Shown here in pieces: positions 31,172-39,119 of a stretch of 64,000 nucleotides of DNA. Location of the stretch: NCBI RefSeq assembly GCF_000975155.1, contig NZ_BBRG01000001.1, forward strand, positions 1,398,024 to 1,462,023, written 5' to 3'. The notes under the pieces were generated by a model. It made no database searches, was not told the DNA's origin, and saw only the letters and a program-made list of their open reading frames with translations. The stretch comes from Demequina globuliformis (GTDB lineage: Bacteria > Actinomycetota > Actinomycetes > Actinomycetales > Demequinaceae). A program made the position numbers and the translations under genes. Position 1 is the stretch's first letter. The number at the start of each line of letters is the position of its first letter.

Positions 31172-31545
31172 GGCGCGATTTACGGTAGCGGAATATTGCG
31201 AAAATAGGAATCCGTCACTGTGATGTTGCGTAAATGTGACATCGCCCCCTCCTCGGCGAGGTGCTCGTGCCGTCTCTGAGGCATCGGCTCACAAGAATTT
31301 TGGCCACCGGGGAACAAACCAAGGCCTAAGTGCGTAGAAGTAAGTGAACCCGCCACGGCGTGAGCCGCATGGGCTCCACTGGCGACGCGCCTGCTGGGCT
31401 GAATACCCCCCCCTCAGCCAGTCCAGCATGGCGCGTCGCTTGGCACGTACCCTTGAGATGAGTCCACAAGACCCTCGGGCGTGCCGCCGTGGCGGGTTCC
31501 TCTACACGGGGTCCGCGCGAACGCGGGCCAGACAAGGAGAAAGCC
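31172..31545. other. intergenic region between importer operon and msrB
   Basis: Together with 31111-31171 this gives 435 bp between divergent genes without a coding frame I trust. It contains two TGTGA words (around 31218 and 31236) in direct orientation, a large imperfect hairpin with a C8 loop (31382-31439), and the msrB ribosome binding site. Confidence 0.6.
31382..31439. other. large imperfect hairpin with C8 loop
   Basis: Left arm 31382-31402 and right arm 31414-31439 pair over GCGACGCGCC, TGCTGG and GCTGA blocks with small bulges; the loop is ATA followed by eight C. No T-run and no adjacent stop codon, so it is not an obvious terminator. Could be a structured 5' leader of msrB or a small RNA. 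Confidence 0.5.
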
Positions 31546-31959
31546 ATGTCCCCCAAGGTTGAGCGCACTGACGCCGAGTGGCGCGAAATCCTGTCCGACC
31601 AGGAGTACCAGGTGCTTCGCGAGTCGGGTACGGAGCGCGCTTTCACCGGCGAGCTCCTCGACAACACCCGCGAAGGCGTGTATCGCTGCCGCGCGTGCAA
31701 CGCCGAGTTGTTCCGCTCAGACACCAAGTTCGACTCGCACTGTGGCTGGCCGTCCTTCTTTACTGCAGAGAACGACGCCGTGGTCCTCAGCGAGGACGCA
31801 TCGCTTGGCATGATCCGCACCGAGGTTCGCTGCGCTACCTGCGACTCGCACCTGGGCCACGTTTTCCCGGACGCGCCGCAGACGCCCACCGGTGACCGCT
31901 TTTGCATCAACTCTGTGTGCCTCACCTTCGAGGACGCTGACGGAACTCAGGGCGCCTGA
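31546..31959 (+). CDS. msrB: peptide-methionine (R)-S-oxide reductase
   Basis: A 137-residue MsrB repairing oxidised methionine in proteins. Zinc ligands Cys48, Cys51 (CRAC) and Cys96, Cys99 (CATC); catalytic Cys120 in DRFCINS; Cys66 in SHCGWPSF is the position used as resolving Cys in many MsrB. Start ATG 31546 has AGGAG 7 nt upstream. The following gene begins directly after the stop codon, so the two are likely cotranscribed. Confidence 0.95.
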   Translation: MSPKVERTDAEWREILSDQEYQVLRESGTERAFTGELLDNTREGVYRCRACNAELFRSDTKFDSHCGWPSFFTAENDAVVLSEDASLGMIRTEVRCATCDSHLGHVFPDAPQTPTGDRFCINSVCLTFEDADGTQGA

Positions 31960-31960
31960 G

Positions 31961-32590
31961 TTGGCCGTCCCGCGCTTCAGGCGCCCCGCCATGCTGGACA
32001 TGGAAGAGGCTGAGCAGATCGAAGGCGACATTGACCCCGCTGACCGCGGTCTCATTGCGCACGAAACTGCGCTGGCGCTCGTGTCGCAAGCCCGAGCGTC
32101 GCAGGACCCGTCGCTGACTGAGCGTCTGGTGCGGCTGGTCGACGAGGAGGGCATCGATACCGTTGCCATGATGTGGTCCAAGGCCGGCGCGACCACGCTC
32201 CCCGGCGCGTTGTGGCGCATCTACATGCTGCGCGAGTGGGTGAAGTTTGATGCGCCCTCCGTTGCACGTTCGTATCACCATGGAGTGCACGCCGCTCACG
32301 TGCGGCATGCCATCGCCGGAGTCGAGGACCCGCCCGGGCCTACGGAAGTGAAGGCGCTCGCGGACTCTGTGCTGTCGGGCGTGTTCTCGGGAGACCTCGC
32401 GGTCGCACTCGAGCGGGCCGGCGCATTCTGCCGCGTCGTGGCCACCGGCGCCGCGTATGAGGCCGAGTCAGACGACGGTCACAACGACAGGCGTGCCCAC
32501 GAGACGTCGCTGCGCGCCGCGCAGTTGTTGCGCACCGGCGAAGAGCTGGAGAAGTGCGCATCCATGTGGCGCGAGGACCGCCTGGACTAG
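31961..32590 (+). CDS. hypothetical protein following msrB (209 aa)
   Basis: TTG at 31961, one base after the msrB stop, is the likely start; ATG 31991 would shorten it by 10 residues. The product reads VPRFRRPAMLDMEEAEQIEGDIDPADRGLIAHETALALVSQARASQDPSLTERLVRLVDEEGIDTVAMMWSKAGATTLPGALWRIYMLREWVK, a mostly helical soluble protein I have the impression of having seen conserved in actinobacteria but cannot name. No cofactor motif. Placement suggests coupling to oxidative stress repair, an inference only. Confidence 0.65.
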   Translation: MAVPRFRRPAMLDMEEAEQIEGDIDPADRGLIAHETALALVSQARASQDPSLTERLVRLVDEEGIDTVAMMWSKAGATTLPGALWRIYMLREWVKFDAPSVARSYHHGVHAAHVRHAIAGVEDPPGPTEVKALADSVLSGVFSGDLAVALERAGAFCRVVATGAAYEAESDDGHNDRRAHETSLRAAQLLRTGEELEKCASMWREDRLD

Positions 32591-32599
32591 GCGCTGGCG

Positions 32600-33619
32600 C
32601 TACGCAGAGTCGCGCCACACCACGGGCGTGTCAAGAAGGACGCCGCTCGTGGGTCCGTCCTCTCCAGCGATGGCAGCAAGCACAGCTGCGGCCGCTGCCT
32701 CTCCCAGACCACGCGCTGGCTGATGCACGGTGGACAGCGCGGGACTGGTGCGGTGCGCCCACGCGCTGTCGTCAAAACCCACGACGCCAATATCCTCTGG
32801 CACCCGCCGGCCCATGTCCTGGAGCGCCTGCATGGCTCCCGCAGCGAGCGAGTCGGATGCGGCGAAGACGCCGTCCAGGTCCGGTGCGCGCTCAAGCAGC
32901 GCACGCATGGCGTCCGCTCCGCCGCGGAACGTATAGAGCGGCGTTTCCTCGACCAGCACAGGGTCAAAGCGGTCGCCCAGGGCGTCGGTGAAGCCCGCGA
33001 GCCGGTCGGCACCGGAGTCGCGGTCGAGCGCCGCGGCGATCATGCCAATGCGTGACCGGCCGGTCGCCATGAGTCGCTCAATGAGCTCGCGAGTGGAGCC
33101 GCGATTGTCGATCCCCACCCAGGGGGCCGTGAGGCCAGGGGGGTGGCCCACAAAGACGGCGGGCACTTGCACGCGTTCAATGGCGCGGGTGATGGGGTCA
33201 TCGACGCGGGCGGACACCACGATGGCCCCGTCGACAAAGCCGCCGGCAAGGTAGCGAGCGACGCGAGAGGTGTCGCGCGCGGAGTCGACGATGAGGAAAA
33301 CTAGCTGGTAGTCGGCCTCTGACAGAGCGGCGTTTGCGCCCAAGGTAATCGCGCCGATGTTGGGGTCTTCGAGGAACAAATGGTGCGGTTCGTGCACGAT
33401 GAGGGCGACGGCCTGGGTGCGTTGACGCACCAGGTTTTGCGCTGCCGTGTTGGGGGAGTAGCCGACCTCAGCGATGGCTTGCTCGATGGCGCTGCGGGCT
33501 GCCGCAGAGACGTAGCGTTCGCCGTTGAGAAAGCGGCTCACCGTGCCGCGGGAGACTCCGGCCGTGCGTGCGACGTCGTGGACCGTTGCACGCTTGCGAC
33601 TCTGCCCACCCTGACTCAT
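32600..33619 (-). CDS. LacI family repressor of the galactoside operon
   Basis: A 339-residue regulator with N-terminal HTH TVHDVARTAGVSRGTVSRFLNGERYVSAAARSAIEQAIAEVGYSPN and a periplasmic-binding-like sugar domain (LDGVFAASDSLAAGAMQALQDMGRRVPEDIGVVGFDDS is the classic C-terminal segment). Divergent from the beta-galactosidase operon; three identical TGTGCACGTGCACA palindromes lie in the shared region and are its likely operators. TAGGGT ends 6 nt before the ATG. Confidence 0.93.
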   Translation of the reverse strand: MSQGGQSRKRATVHDVARTAGVSRGTVSRFLNGERYVSAAARSAIEQAIAEVGYSPNTAAQNLVRQRTQAVALIVHEPHHLFLEDPNIGAITLGANAALSEADYQLVFLIVDSARDTSRVARYLAGGFVDGAIVVSARVDDPITRAIERVQVPAVFVGHPPGLTAPWVGIDNRGSTRELIERLMATGRSRIGMIAAALDRDSGADRLAGFTDALGDRFDPVLVEETPLYTFRGGADAMRALLERAPDLDGVFAASDSLAAGAMQALQDMGRRVPEDIGVVGFDDSAWAHRTSPALSTVHQPARGLGEAAAAAVLAAIAGEDGPTSGVLLDTPVVWRDSA

Positions 33620-33625
33620 GGGGAC

Positions 33626-33631
33626 ACCCTA
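33626..33631 (-). promoter_or_regulatory. -10 box of the lacI-type gene
   Basis: TAGGGT on the minus strand ends 6 nt before the ATG at 33619; leaderless transcript predicted. Confidence 0.45.
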
Positions 33632-33645
33632 CTCACCCGGGGGGC

Positions 33646-33675
33646 TTGACGAGAACTGCCGATCGTGAATAGTGT
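33646..33675 (+). promoter_or_regulatory. promoter of the galactoside operon
   Basis: TTGACG (33646-33651) and TAGTGT (33670-33675), 18 bp apart. The -10 box abuts operator O1, so bound repressor would block transcription. A start near 33682 gives a leader of about 120 nt that contains O2 and O3. Confidence 0.55.
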
Positions 33676-33688
33676 GTGCACGTGCACA
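33675..33688. promoter_or_regulatory. LacI-type operator O1
   Basis: TGTGCACGTGCACA, perfect 14-bp palindrome overlapping the predicted -10 box. Confidence 0.85.
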
Positions 33689-33719
33689 GAAACGGCGGTG
33701 CCACCATCGCCGCCCATTC

Positions 33720-33733
33720 TGTGCACGTGCACA
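33720..33733. promoter_or_regulatory. LacI-type operator O2
   Basis: Same 14-bp palindrome as O1, 45 bp downstream of it. Confidence 0.85.
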
Positions 33734-33763
33734 CATCGCTGTGGGCCTAGCGCTGACGCGGAG

Positions 33764-33777
33764 TGTGCACGTGCACA
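33764..33777. promoter_or_regulatory. LacI-type operator O3
   Basis: Same 14-bp palindrome, 44 bp after O2; here extended to AGTGTGCACGTGCACACT (33762-33779), 18 bp perfect. It ends 24 bp before the bgaA start codon. Confidence 0.85.
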
Positions 33778-33803
33778 CTTAGCGACTACTCAGGCGAGGT
33801 CCC

Positions 33804-35825
33804 ATGTCTCACTCGACGCCACCCAGCGCTCCCGCTGGTGCGCCCTGGCGCGGCGCCATCGCGTACGGCTGCGACTACAACCCCGAGCAGTGGCCACGCG
33901 AGGTGTGGGAGCTCGATGCCGACCTGATGGTGGAGGCGGGCGTCACCATGGTCGCCGTCAACATCTTTGGCTGGGCACACATCAACCCCGCAGACGGCGT
34001 GTGGGACTTCGAGGGCCTGGACGCCGTGCTGGACCTGCTGCACTCCCGCGGTATCGCGGTCAATCTGGGCACCGGAACCGCGTCAACCCCGCCGTGGCTC
34101 ACCACCGCCCACCCCGAGATCCTTCCCGTGATGGAAGATGGCACGCGTCGCTTCCCTGGCGGGCGACAGGCGTGGTGCCCCAGCTCCCCTGAGTACCGCG
34201 CGCGGTCGCTCGACCTCGTCGCACGGGTGGCCGATCGCTACGGCGACCACCCCGCGGTAGCCCTGTGGCATGTCTCGAACGAGCTCGGTTGCCACAACGC
34301 GCTGTGCTACTGCGACCACAGCGCCGCGGCCTTCCGCGAGTGGCTTCGGGAGCGCTACGCAACGATCGACGCCGTGAACGACGCCTGGGGCACCTCGTTT
34401 TGGAGCCAGCGCTACGGAGCCTTTGACGAGATCCTCCCGCCGCTCGCGACAGTGTCTTCCCGCAACCCAAGCCAGGTCCTCGACTTCCACCGTTTCAGTT
34501 CCGACGCGTTGCTGGCGCAGTACCGCGCCGAGCAGGACGTGCTGCGGAAGAAGTCCTCAGTGCCCGTGACCACCAACTTCATGGTCACGGCGCACATCCG
34601 GAATCTCGACTACGCACAGTGGGCCCCACACATGGACGTGATCGCCAACGATCACTACCTGGACCACCGCCTTGCTGACTCGGAAGCGGAGATGCACTTC
34701 AGCGCGGACCTCACGCGTGGCCTCGCCGGCGGCGAGCCGTGGTTGTTGATGGAGACCGCAGTGGGTGCGGTCAACTGGCAGCCACTGAACTCCACGCGCG
34801 CCCCGGGCGAACTGCGGCGCCACGTCTTCTCCCACGTGGCTCGCGGTGCAGATGGCATTCACTTCTTTCAATGGCGTGCCTCCCTGCAGGGAAGCGAGAA
34901 GTTCCACTCGGCGATGCTGCCGCACGCCGGCACCCAGTCCCGCGCGTGGGAGGAGGCGCGAGACCTGGGCTCCGAGCTCGCCGCGGTCGGCGAACTGGCC
35001 GGCACGCGCACCGAGGCGCACGCAGCCATCATTTTTGACTGGCCCTCCTGGTGGGCCGTGGATGGCGAGAGCGTGCCGAGCTCACACGTGCGCTACCTCG
35101 AGCAAGTACACGCCGCCCACGCTGCCATGAGCGCGGCGGGAGTCACGGTCGACGTGGTCCCGGCCACGGCCGACCTGAGCCGCTACTCACTGGTGATCGC
35201 GCCCGCGTGGCACGTGGTCAGCGACGCCGCAGCCGGCGCGCTCGACGAGTATGTGCAGGGCGGAGGTCACGCTCTGGTGACGTTCTTCAGCGGAGTCGTC
35301 GACACGCACGACCGGGTACGCGCCGGGGGTTACCCTGGAGCCTTTCGCGATCTCCTTGGGGTAGTAGTGGACGAGTTTGCGCCCCTGCCTCAGGGCGACA
35401 CCGTGACGCTTGAGTCCGGTGCACAGGCGACCTTGTGGTCAGAGCGAGTGACGCTGCGCGGTGCGATGGCGCAGGACTCCTTCGTGGACGGTCCCATGGC
35501 CGGCGGCGCCGCACTTACGCGCCACTCGTACGGGGCTGGCACGGCGTGGTACTGCGCCACCGCATTGGGCCCTGCCGCCTACGCCGACCTGGCCCGCCAG
35601 CTCGCCGATCAGGCGCAGATCCCGCGCATTGGTGGCGCCAACGCGCGCGTGACCGCGGTGCGGCGCTCCGGCGAGAACGGGTCCTACGTCGTGATCGCGA
35701 ACAGTTCCAGCCAGCCCGCATGCGTGGATGTGCGCGGCACCAACCTGCTCACGGGCCAGCCGTGGCAGCCAGACACGGCGCTCGCCTCGGGTGACGTCGC
35801 AGTTGTACGAGAGGAGGCGGCATGA
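33804..35825 (+). CDS. beta-galactosidase, glycoside hydrolase family 42
   Basis: A 673-residue GH42 enzyme cleaving terminal beta-galactosides. Acid/base Glu160 in HVSNELG, nucleophile Glu317 in LMETAVGAVNW. Four cysteines (125, 163, 168, 170) form the zinc cluster typical of the family. Domain order: TIM barrel (1-~390), trimerisation domain (~390-600, EYVQGGGHALVTFFSGVVD), C-terminal beta domain. No signal peptide, so it acts on imported oligosaccharides. First gene of the operon; the stop overlaps the permease start (ATGA). Confidence 0.94.
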   Translation: MSHSTPPSAPAGAPWRGAIAYGCDYNPEQWPREVWELDADLMVEAGVTMVAVNIFGWAHINPADGVWDFEGLDAVLDLLHSRGIAVNLGTGTASTPPWLTTAHPEILPVMEDGTRRFPGGRQAWCPSSPEYRARSLDLVARVADRYGDHPAVALWHVSNELGCHNALCYCDHSAAAFREWLRERYATIDAVNDAWGTSFWSQRYGAFDEILPPLATVSSRNPSQVLDFHRFSSDALLAQYRAEQDVLRKKSSVPVTTNFMVTAHIRNLDYAQWAPHMDVIANDHYLDHRLADSEAEMHFSADLTRGLAGGEPWLLMETAVGAVNWQPLNSTRAPGELRRHVFSHVARGADGIHFFQWRASLQGSEKFHSAMLPHAGTQSRAWEEARDLGSELAAVGELAGTRTEAHAAIIFDWPSWWAVDGESVPSSHVRYLEQVHAAHAAMSAAGVTVDVVPATADLSRYSLVIAPAWHVVSDAAAGALDEYVQGGGHALVTFFSGVVDTHDRVRAGGYPGAFRDLLGVVVDEFAPLPQGDTVTLESGAQATLWSERVTLRGAMAQDSFVDGPMAGGAALTRHSYGAGTAWYCATALGPAAYADLARQLADQAQIPRIGGANARVTAVRRSGENGSYVVIANSSSQPACVDVRGTNLLTGQPWQPDTALASGDVAVVREEAA

Positions 35826-36745
35826 GTGCCGCACCAGCATTGGCGAGCGTGGCATCGACGCCACCGCGCCGTACCCCGCTGAAGGTGCAACACAAGGGCG
35901 CCATCGCTGCGCTCACCATTCCCTTCTGCACGCTGTTCGTGTTGTTCTACCTGATCCCCATCGGCTACGCGTTTTGGCAGTCGCTGCTCGTCGTCGAGCG
36001 CGATGGCACCTACGGCGAAGCGACCAAGGTGTTCGGCGGTTTCCAGCAGTACGCCCTGGTGTTCCAGAACGAGGCCTTCTGGGACTCCATGGGCAGGATG
36101 TTCCTGTTCGGCATTGTGCAGGTGCCGGTGATGCTGGGCCTAGCGCTGCTGTTCGCGCTGCTCCTGGACTCGTCACTCCTGAAAGGCCGGCGCTTCTTCC
36201 GCCTCGCCTTCTTTGTGCCCTACGCCGTCCCCGGGGTGATCGCGGCGATCATGTGGGGCAACCTGCTGTCGCCCAACCTCTCGCCGTTCACATCGCTGAC
36301 CAGTTCCGTCGACCTCCTGGGCCCAGAGCTCGTGTTGTGGTCCATCGCGAACGTCGTGACGTGGGTGTTCGTGGGCTACAACATGCTGATCATCTACTCG
36401 TCCTTGCTGTCGATCCCGAGCGACCTCTACGAGGCTGCCCGGCTGGACGGCGCGGGTCAGCTGCGCATCGCGTGGTCCATCAAGATCCCGCTGGTGCGGC
36501 CCGCGATCATCATGACCGCGGTCTTCTCGATCATCGGAACGCTGCAGTTGCTCGCTGAGCCGCAGGTATTCCAGTCCTTCAGCTCCGCGGTGACCTCCAC
36601 GTTCACACCCAACATGACCGTCTATGCCACGGCATCGGTCCCCAACACGAACCTGGCCGCCGCAATGTCAGTGGTGCTCGCCCTCGTCACCTTCGTGTTG
36701 TCGTTCAGCTTCTTGAAGTTCACCCAGCGAAAGGGCATCTCGTGA
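35822..36745 (+). CDS. sugar ABC transporter permease 1
   Basis: A 307-residue MalF/UgpA-type permease with six helices and the EAA loop LYEAARLDGAGQLRIAWSIKIPLVRP that contacts the ATPase. N-terminal helix IAALTIPFCTLFVLFYLIPIGYAF. ATGA overlap with bgaA and GTGA overlap with permease 2. Imports the oligosaccharide hydrolysed by the flanking GH42 and GH36 enzymes. No ATPase gene is in this operon, so a shared MsmK/UgpC-type ATPase elsewhere must be used. Confidence 0.93.
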   Translation: MSAAPALASVASTPPRRTPLKVQHKGAIAALTIPFCTLFVLFYLIPIGYAFWQSLLVVERDGTYGEATKVFGGFQQYALVFQNEAFWDSMGRMFLFGIVQVPVMLGLALLFALLLDSSLLKGRRFFRLAFFVPYAVPGVIAAIMWGNLLSPNLSPFTSLTSSVDLLGPELVLWSIANVVTWVFVGYNMLIIYSSLLSIPSDLYEAARLDGAGQLRIAWSIKIPLVRPAIIMTAVFSIIGTLQLLAEPQVFQSFSSAVTSTFTPNMTVYATASVPNTNLAAAMSVVLALVTFVLSFSFLKFTQRKGIS

Positions 36746-37623
36746 CCACCACGGCTGTACGCACCCGCGGCACCGCTCGCGGTCCGCGCGATTCCCTCAT
36801 GTCCCGCACCACCGCCATGATCATCATGAGCGTGTTCACGGTGTACTTCCTGTTGCCCATCTGGTGGCTGTTCGTCGCCTCGACCAAGTCCACCGGAGAC
36901 ATCCTTACCTCCGACCCGCTGTGGTTCGCCGACCCCCAATTGCTGTCGAACCTCGGGGACCTCTTCGCCTACCGCGACGGCGTCTACCTCCGCTGGCTAG
37001 GCAACTCGGTCTTGTACGCGGGGCTCGGTGGCCTGGTGGCGACTCTGTTGGCTGGCATGTGCGGCTACGCCTTGGCCAAGTACCACTTCCGTGGCCGCGA
37101 GTTCATGTTCTCGGTGGTCCTGGGTGGCGTGCTGGTGCCGGCCACGGCCCTCGCACTGCCGCTGTTCCTGCTGTTCAGCCAGGTGGAACTGACCAACACG
37201 TTCTGGGCGGTGTTCCTGCCGTCCATCGTGAGCCCCTTCGGCGTGTACCTGACGCGCATCTTCGCGGCAGGCTCCGTACCGGACGAGCTCCTGGAGGCCG
37301 CCCGCTTGGACGGCTCCGGAGAGCTGCGGACCTTCTTCACCGTGAGCCTGCGCCTGATGTCCCCCGCGCTGGTCACCGTGTTCTTGTTCCAGTTCGTCAC
37401 GATCTGGAACAACTTCTTCCTGCCCCTGATCATGCTGCGGGACGAGGCTCTGTTCCCCGTCACGTTCGGGCTGTACGGCTGGAACACCCAACTCAACCAG
37501 ATCCCGGAACTGCGCATGTTGGTGCTGGTCGGGGCTTTGGTGTCGATTATCCCGCTCGTCGTGACGTTCCTGTCGCTGCAGCGGTTCTGGCGCAGCGGCC
37601 TTGGTGCCGGCGCCGTCAAGTAG
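36742..37623 (+). CDS. sugar ABC transporter permease 2
   Basis: A 293-residue MalG/UgpE-type permease: TAMIIMSVFTVYFLLPIWWLFVASTKS at the N terminus and EAA loop LLEAARLDGSGELRTFFTVSLRLMSP. Six helices. GTG start in the stop of permease 1. Heterodimer partner of permease 1. Confidence 0.93.
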   Translation: MTTTAVRTRGTARGPRDSLMSRTTAMIIMSVFTVYFLLPIWWLFVASTKSTGDILTSDPLWFADPQLLSNLGDLFAYRDGVYLRWLGNSVLYAGLGGLVATLLAGMCGYALAKYHFRGREFMFSVVLGGVLVPATALALPLFLLFSQVELTNTFWAVFLPSIVSPFGVYLTRIFAAGSVPDELLEAARLDGSGELRTFFTVSLRLMSPALVTVFLFQFVTIWNNFFLPLIMLRDEALFPVTFGLYGWNTQLNQIPELRMLVLVGALVSIIPLVVTFLSLQRFWRSGLGAGAVK

Positions 37624-37678
37624 CAACCCCGGCGCAGCGCCCGGCTGCGCCGTTCAAAGAGAGAAAGCAGGCATTGCA

Positions 37679-39028
37679 ATGAAGCACATGAGAAAGGCGG
37701 CCGTGGTCGCCCTGCTGTCATCCTTCGCGCTCGCAGCGTGTTCCAGCGGTGACGAGGGATCTGAGGCCGCCGCCTCGGGTTCGGGTGCGGACGCCGCTGG
37801 CGGCGCCTGCGCCCCTGCCGGTGAGGACGTCACGCTGAGCTTCACGACGTGGATCCCCGGCATCGAGGGTGTCGTCGACATCTGGAACGAGCAGAACCCT
37901 GACATTCAGGTCGAGGTCCAGACTGGCCCCAACGGCCTGGGTGGCACGTACCAGAACTTCTTCAACCAGATCGAGGCGGGCAACGCTCCTGACCTGGGTC
38001 AGATCGAGTACGACGCCCTGCCCAACTTCCGCGTCCAGGGTGGACTCGAAGACCTGAGCGCCTGCGAAGACGTGGTCGCGGCCGAGTCGGAGTTCGTGGA
38101 GTGGACCTGGAGCCAGGTGACGCTCGGCGAGGAGTCCAGCATCTACGGCATCCCGCAGGACTCGGGCCCCATGGCGATGTTCTACCGCAAGGACCTGTTC
38201 GAGGAAAACGGCATCGAGATCCCGACCACGTGGGATGAGTACGCTGAGGCCGCCGCGCAGGTGCGCGAGGCCGGTGGCTACATCACCAACTTCTCGCAGA
38301 CGGACATCAACCAGTTCGCTGGCTTTGTGTGGCAGGCAGACGGTCAGTGGTTCTCCACCGAGGGCGACGAGTGGACCGTTGAGCTCGACTCCGACCCGTC
38401 GCTGGCGGTCGCCGATTACTGGCAGGGCCTGCTCGACGAGGACCTCGTCGCGACCTACCCTGCCTGGACCGACGAGTGGAACAACGCGTACAACTCGAGC
38501 GAGGTGTGGACCTGGGTCTCGGCCGTCTGGGGCGCCAACTCCATCGCCTCGGGTGCGCCTGACACCGCTGGCAACTGGGCCGTCGCTCCCGCACCGCAGT
38601 GGGAAGAGGGCGGTACGGACGCCGGTAACTGGGGTGGATCCTCGACCGCAGTCCTGAAGGGCAGCGAGCACATGTACGAGGCCACCAAGTTCGCGCTGTG
38701 GCTCAACACGTCGGAAGAGGCACTGACGGCTCTCAACGAGGCCGCCAACCTTTACCCGGCAACCATCGCAGGCCTGGAGCTTCCGGTGCTCAAGGAGGGC
38801 GTCGAGTTCTACGACGACCAGCCCATCTACGACGTGTTCGCCGAGGCCGCCAAGCAGGTCGTGCCCGACTTCACGTGGGGCCCCACCATGACCCAGGTCT
38901 ACGCGGACGCCTCTGACGGCTTCAAGGCTGCGGCGACCGGTTCCGGCACGCTGGCTGAGGCCCTGACGACCGGCAACCAGAAGACCATCGACGCGCTCAA
39001 CGCACAGTCGATCCCGGTGGCCGAGTAA
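37679..39028 (+). CDS. sugar-binding lipoprotein of the galactoside ABC transporter
   Basis: A 449-residue solute-binding protein of family 1 (MalE/RafE-like). Lipobox ALAAC with Cys21; the mature part begins with an acidic Ser/Gly linker, then VTLSFTTWIPGIEGVVDIWNEQNPDIQVEVQTG and KFALWLNTSEEALTALNEAANLYPATIAGL, characteristic of such binders. Rich in Trp around the binding cleft (EWTWSQVT, WTWVSAVWG), as expected for sugar stacking. Follows permease 2 after 55 bp; a strong hairpin follows, which may stabilise its mRNA. Confidence 0.93.
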   Translation: MKHMRKAAVVALLSSFALAACSSGDEGSEAAASGSGADAAGGACAPAGEDVTLSFTTWIPGIEGVVDIWNEQNPDIQVEVQTGPNGLGGTYQNFFNQIEAGNAPDLGQIEYDALPNFRVQGGLEDLSACEDVVAAESEFVEWTWSQVTLGEESSIYGIPQDSGPMAMFYRKDLFEENGIEIPTTWDEYAEAAAQVREAGGYITNFSQTDINQFAGFVWQADGQWFSTEGDEWTVELDSDPSLAVADYWQGLLDEDLVATYPAWTDEWNNAYNSSEVWTWVSAVWGANSIASGAPDTAGNWAVAPAPQWEEGGTDAGNWGGSSTAVLKGSEHMYEATKFALWLNTSEEALTALNEAANLYPATIAGLELPVLKEGVEFYDDQPIYDVFAEAAKQVVPDFTWGPTMTQVYADASDGFKAAATGSGTLAEALTTGNQKTIDALNAQSIPVAE

Positions 39029-39061
39029 CCGCCAGGTCTCATAACACCACGCAAGAAATAT

Positions 39062-39097
39062 CGTGGGGGTGGGTGACAACCGTCGCCCACCCCCACG
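39062..39097 (+). promoter_or_regulatory. intercistronic hairpin between binding protein and alpha-galactosidase
   Basis: Sixteen-base arms CGTGGGGGTGGGTGAC (39062-39077) and 39082-39097 with one G-T pair, loop AACC. No T-run. A position like the hairpin after malE/rafE genes that yields more binding protein than downstream enzyme (known elsewhere; inferred here). Confidence 0.7.
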
Positions 39098-39119
39098 ACT
39101 GTGTGAAAGTGGGAACACC

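Noticed and set aside
31326-31925. Minus-strand frame over the msrB region
   Set aside because: Antisense to msrB; no ribosome binding site and low protein-likeness.
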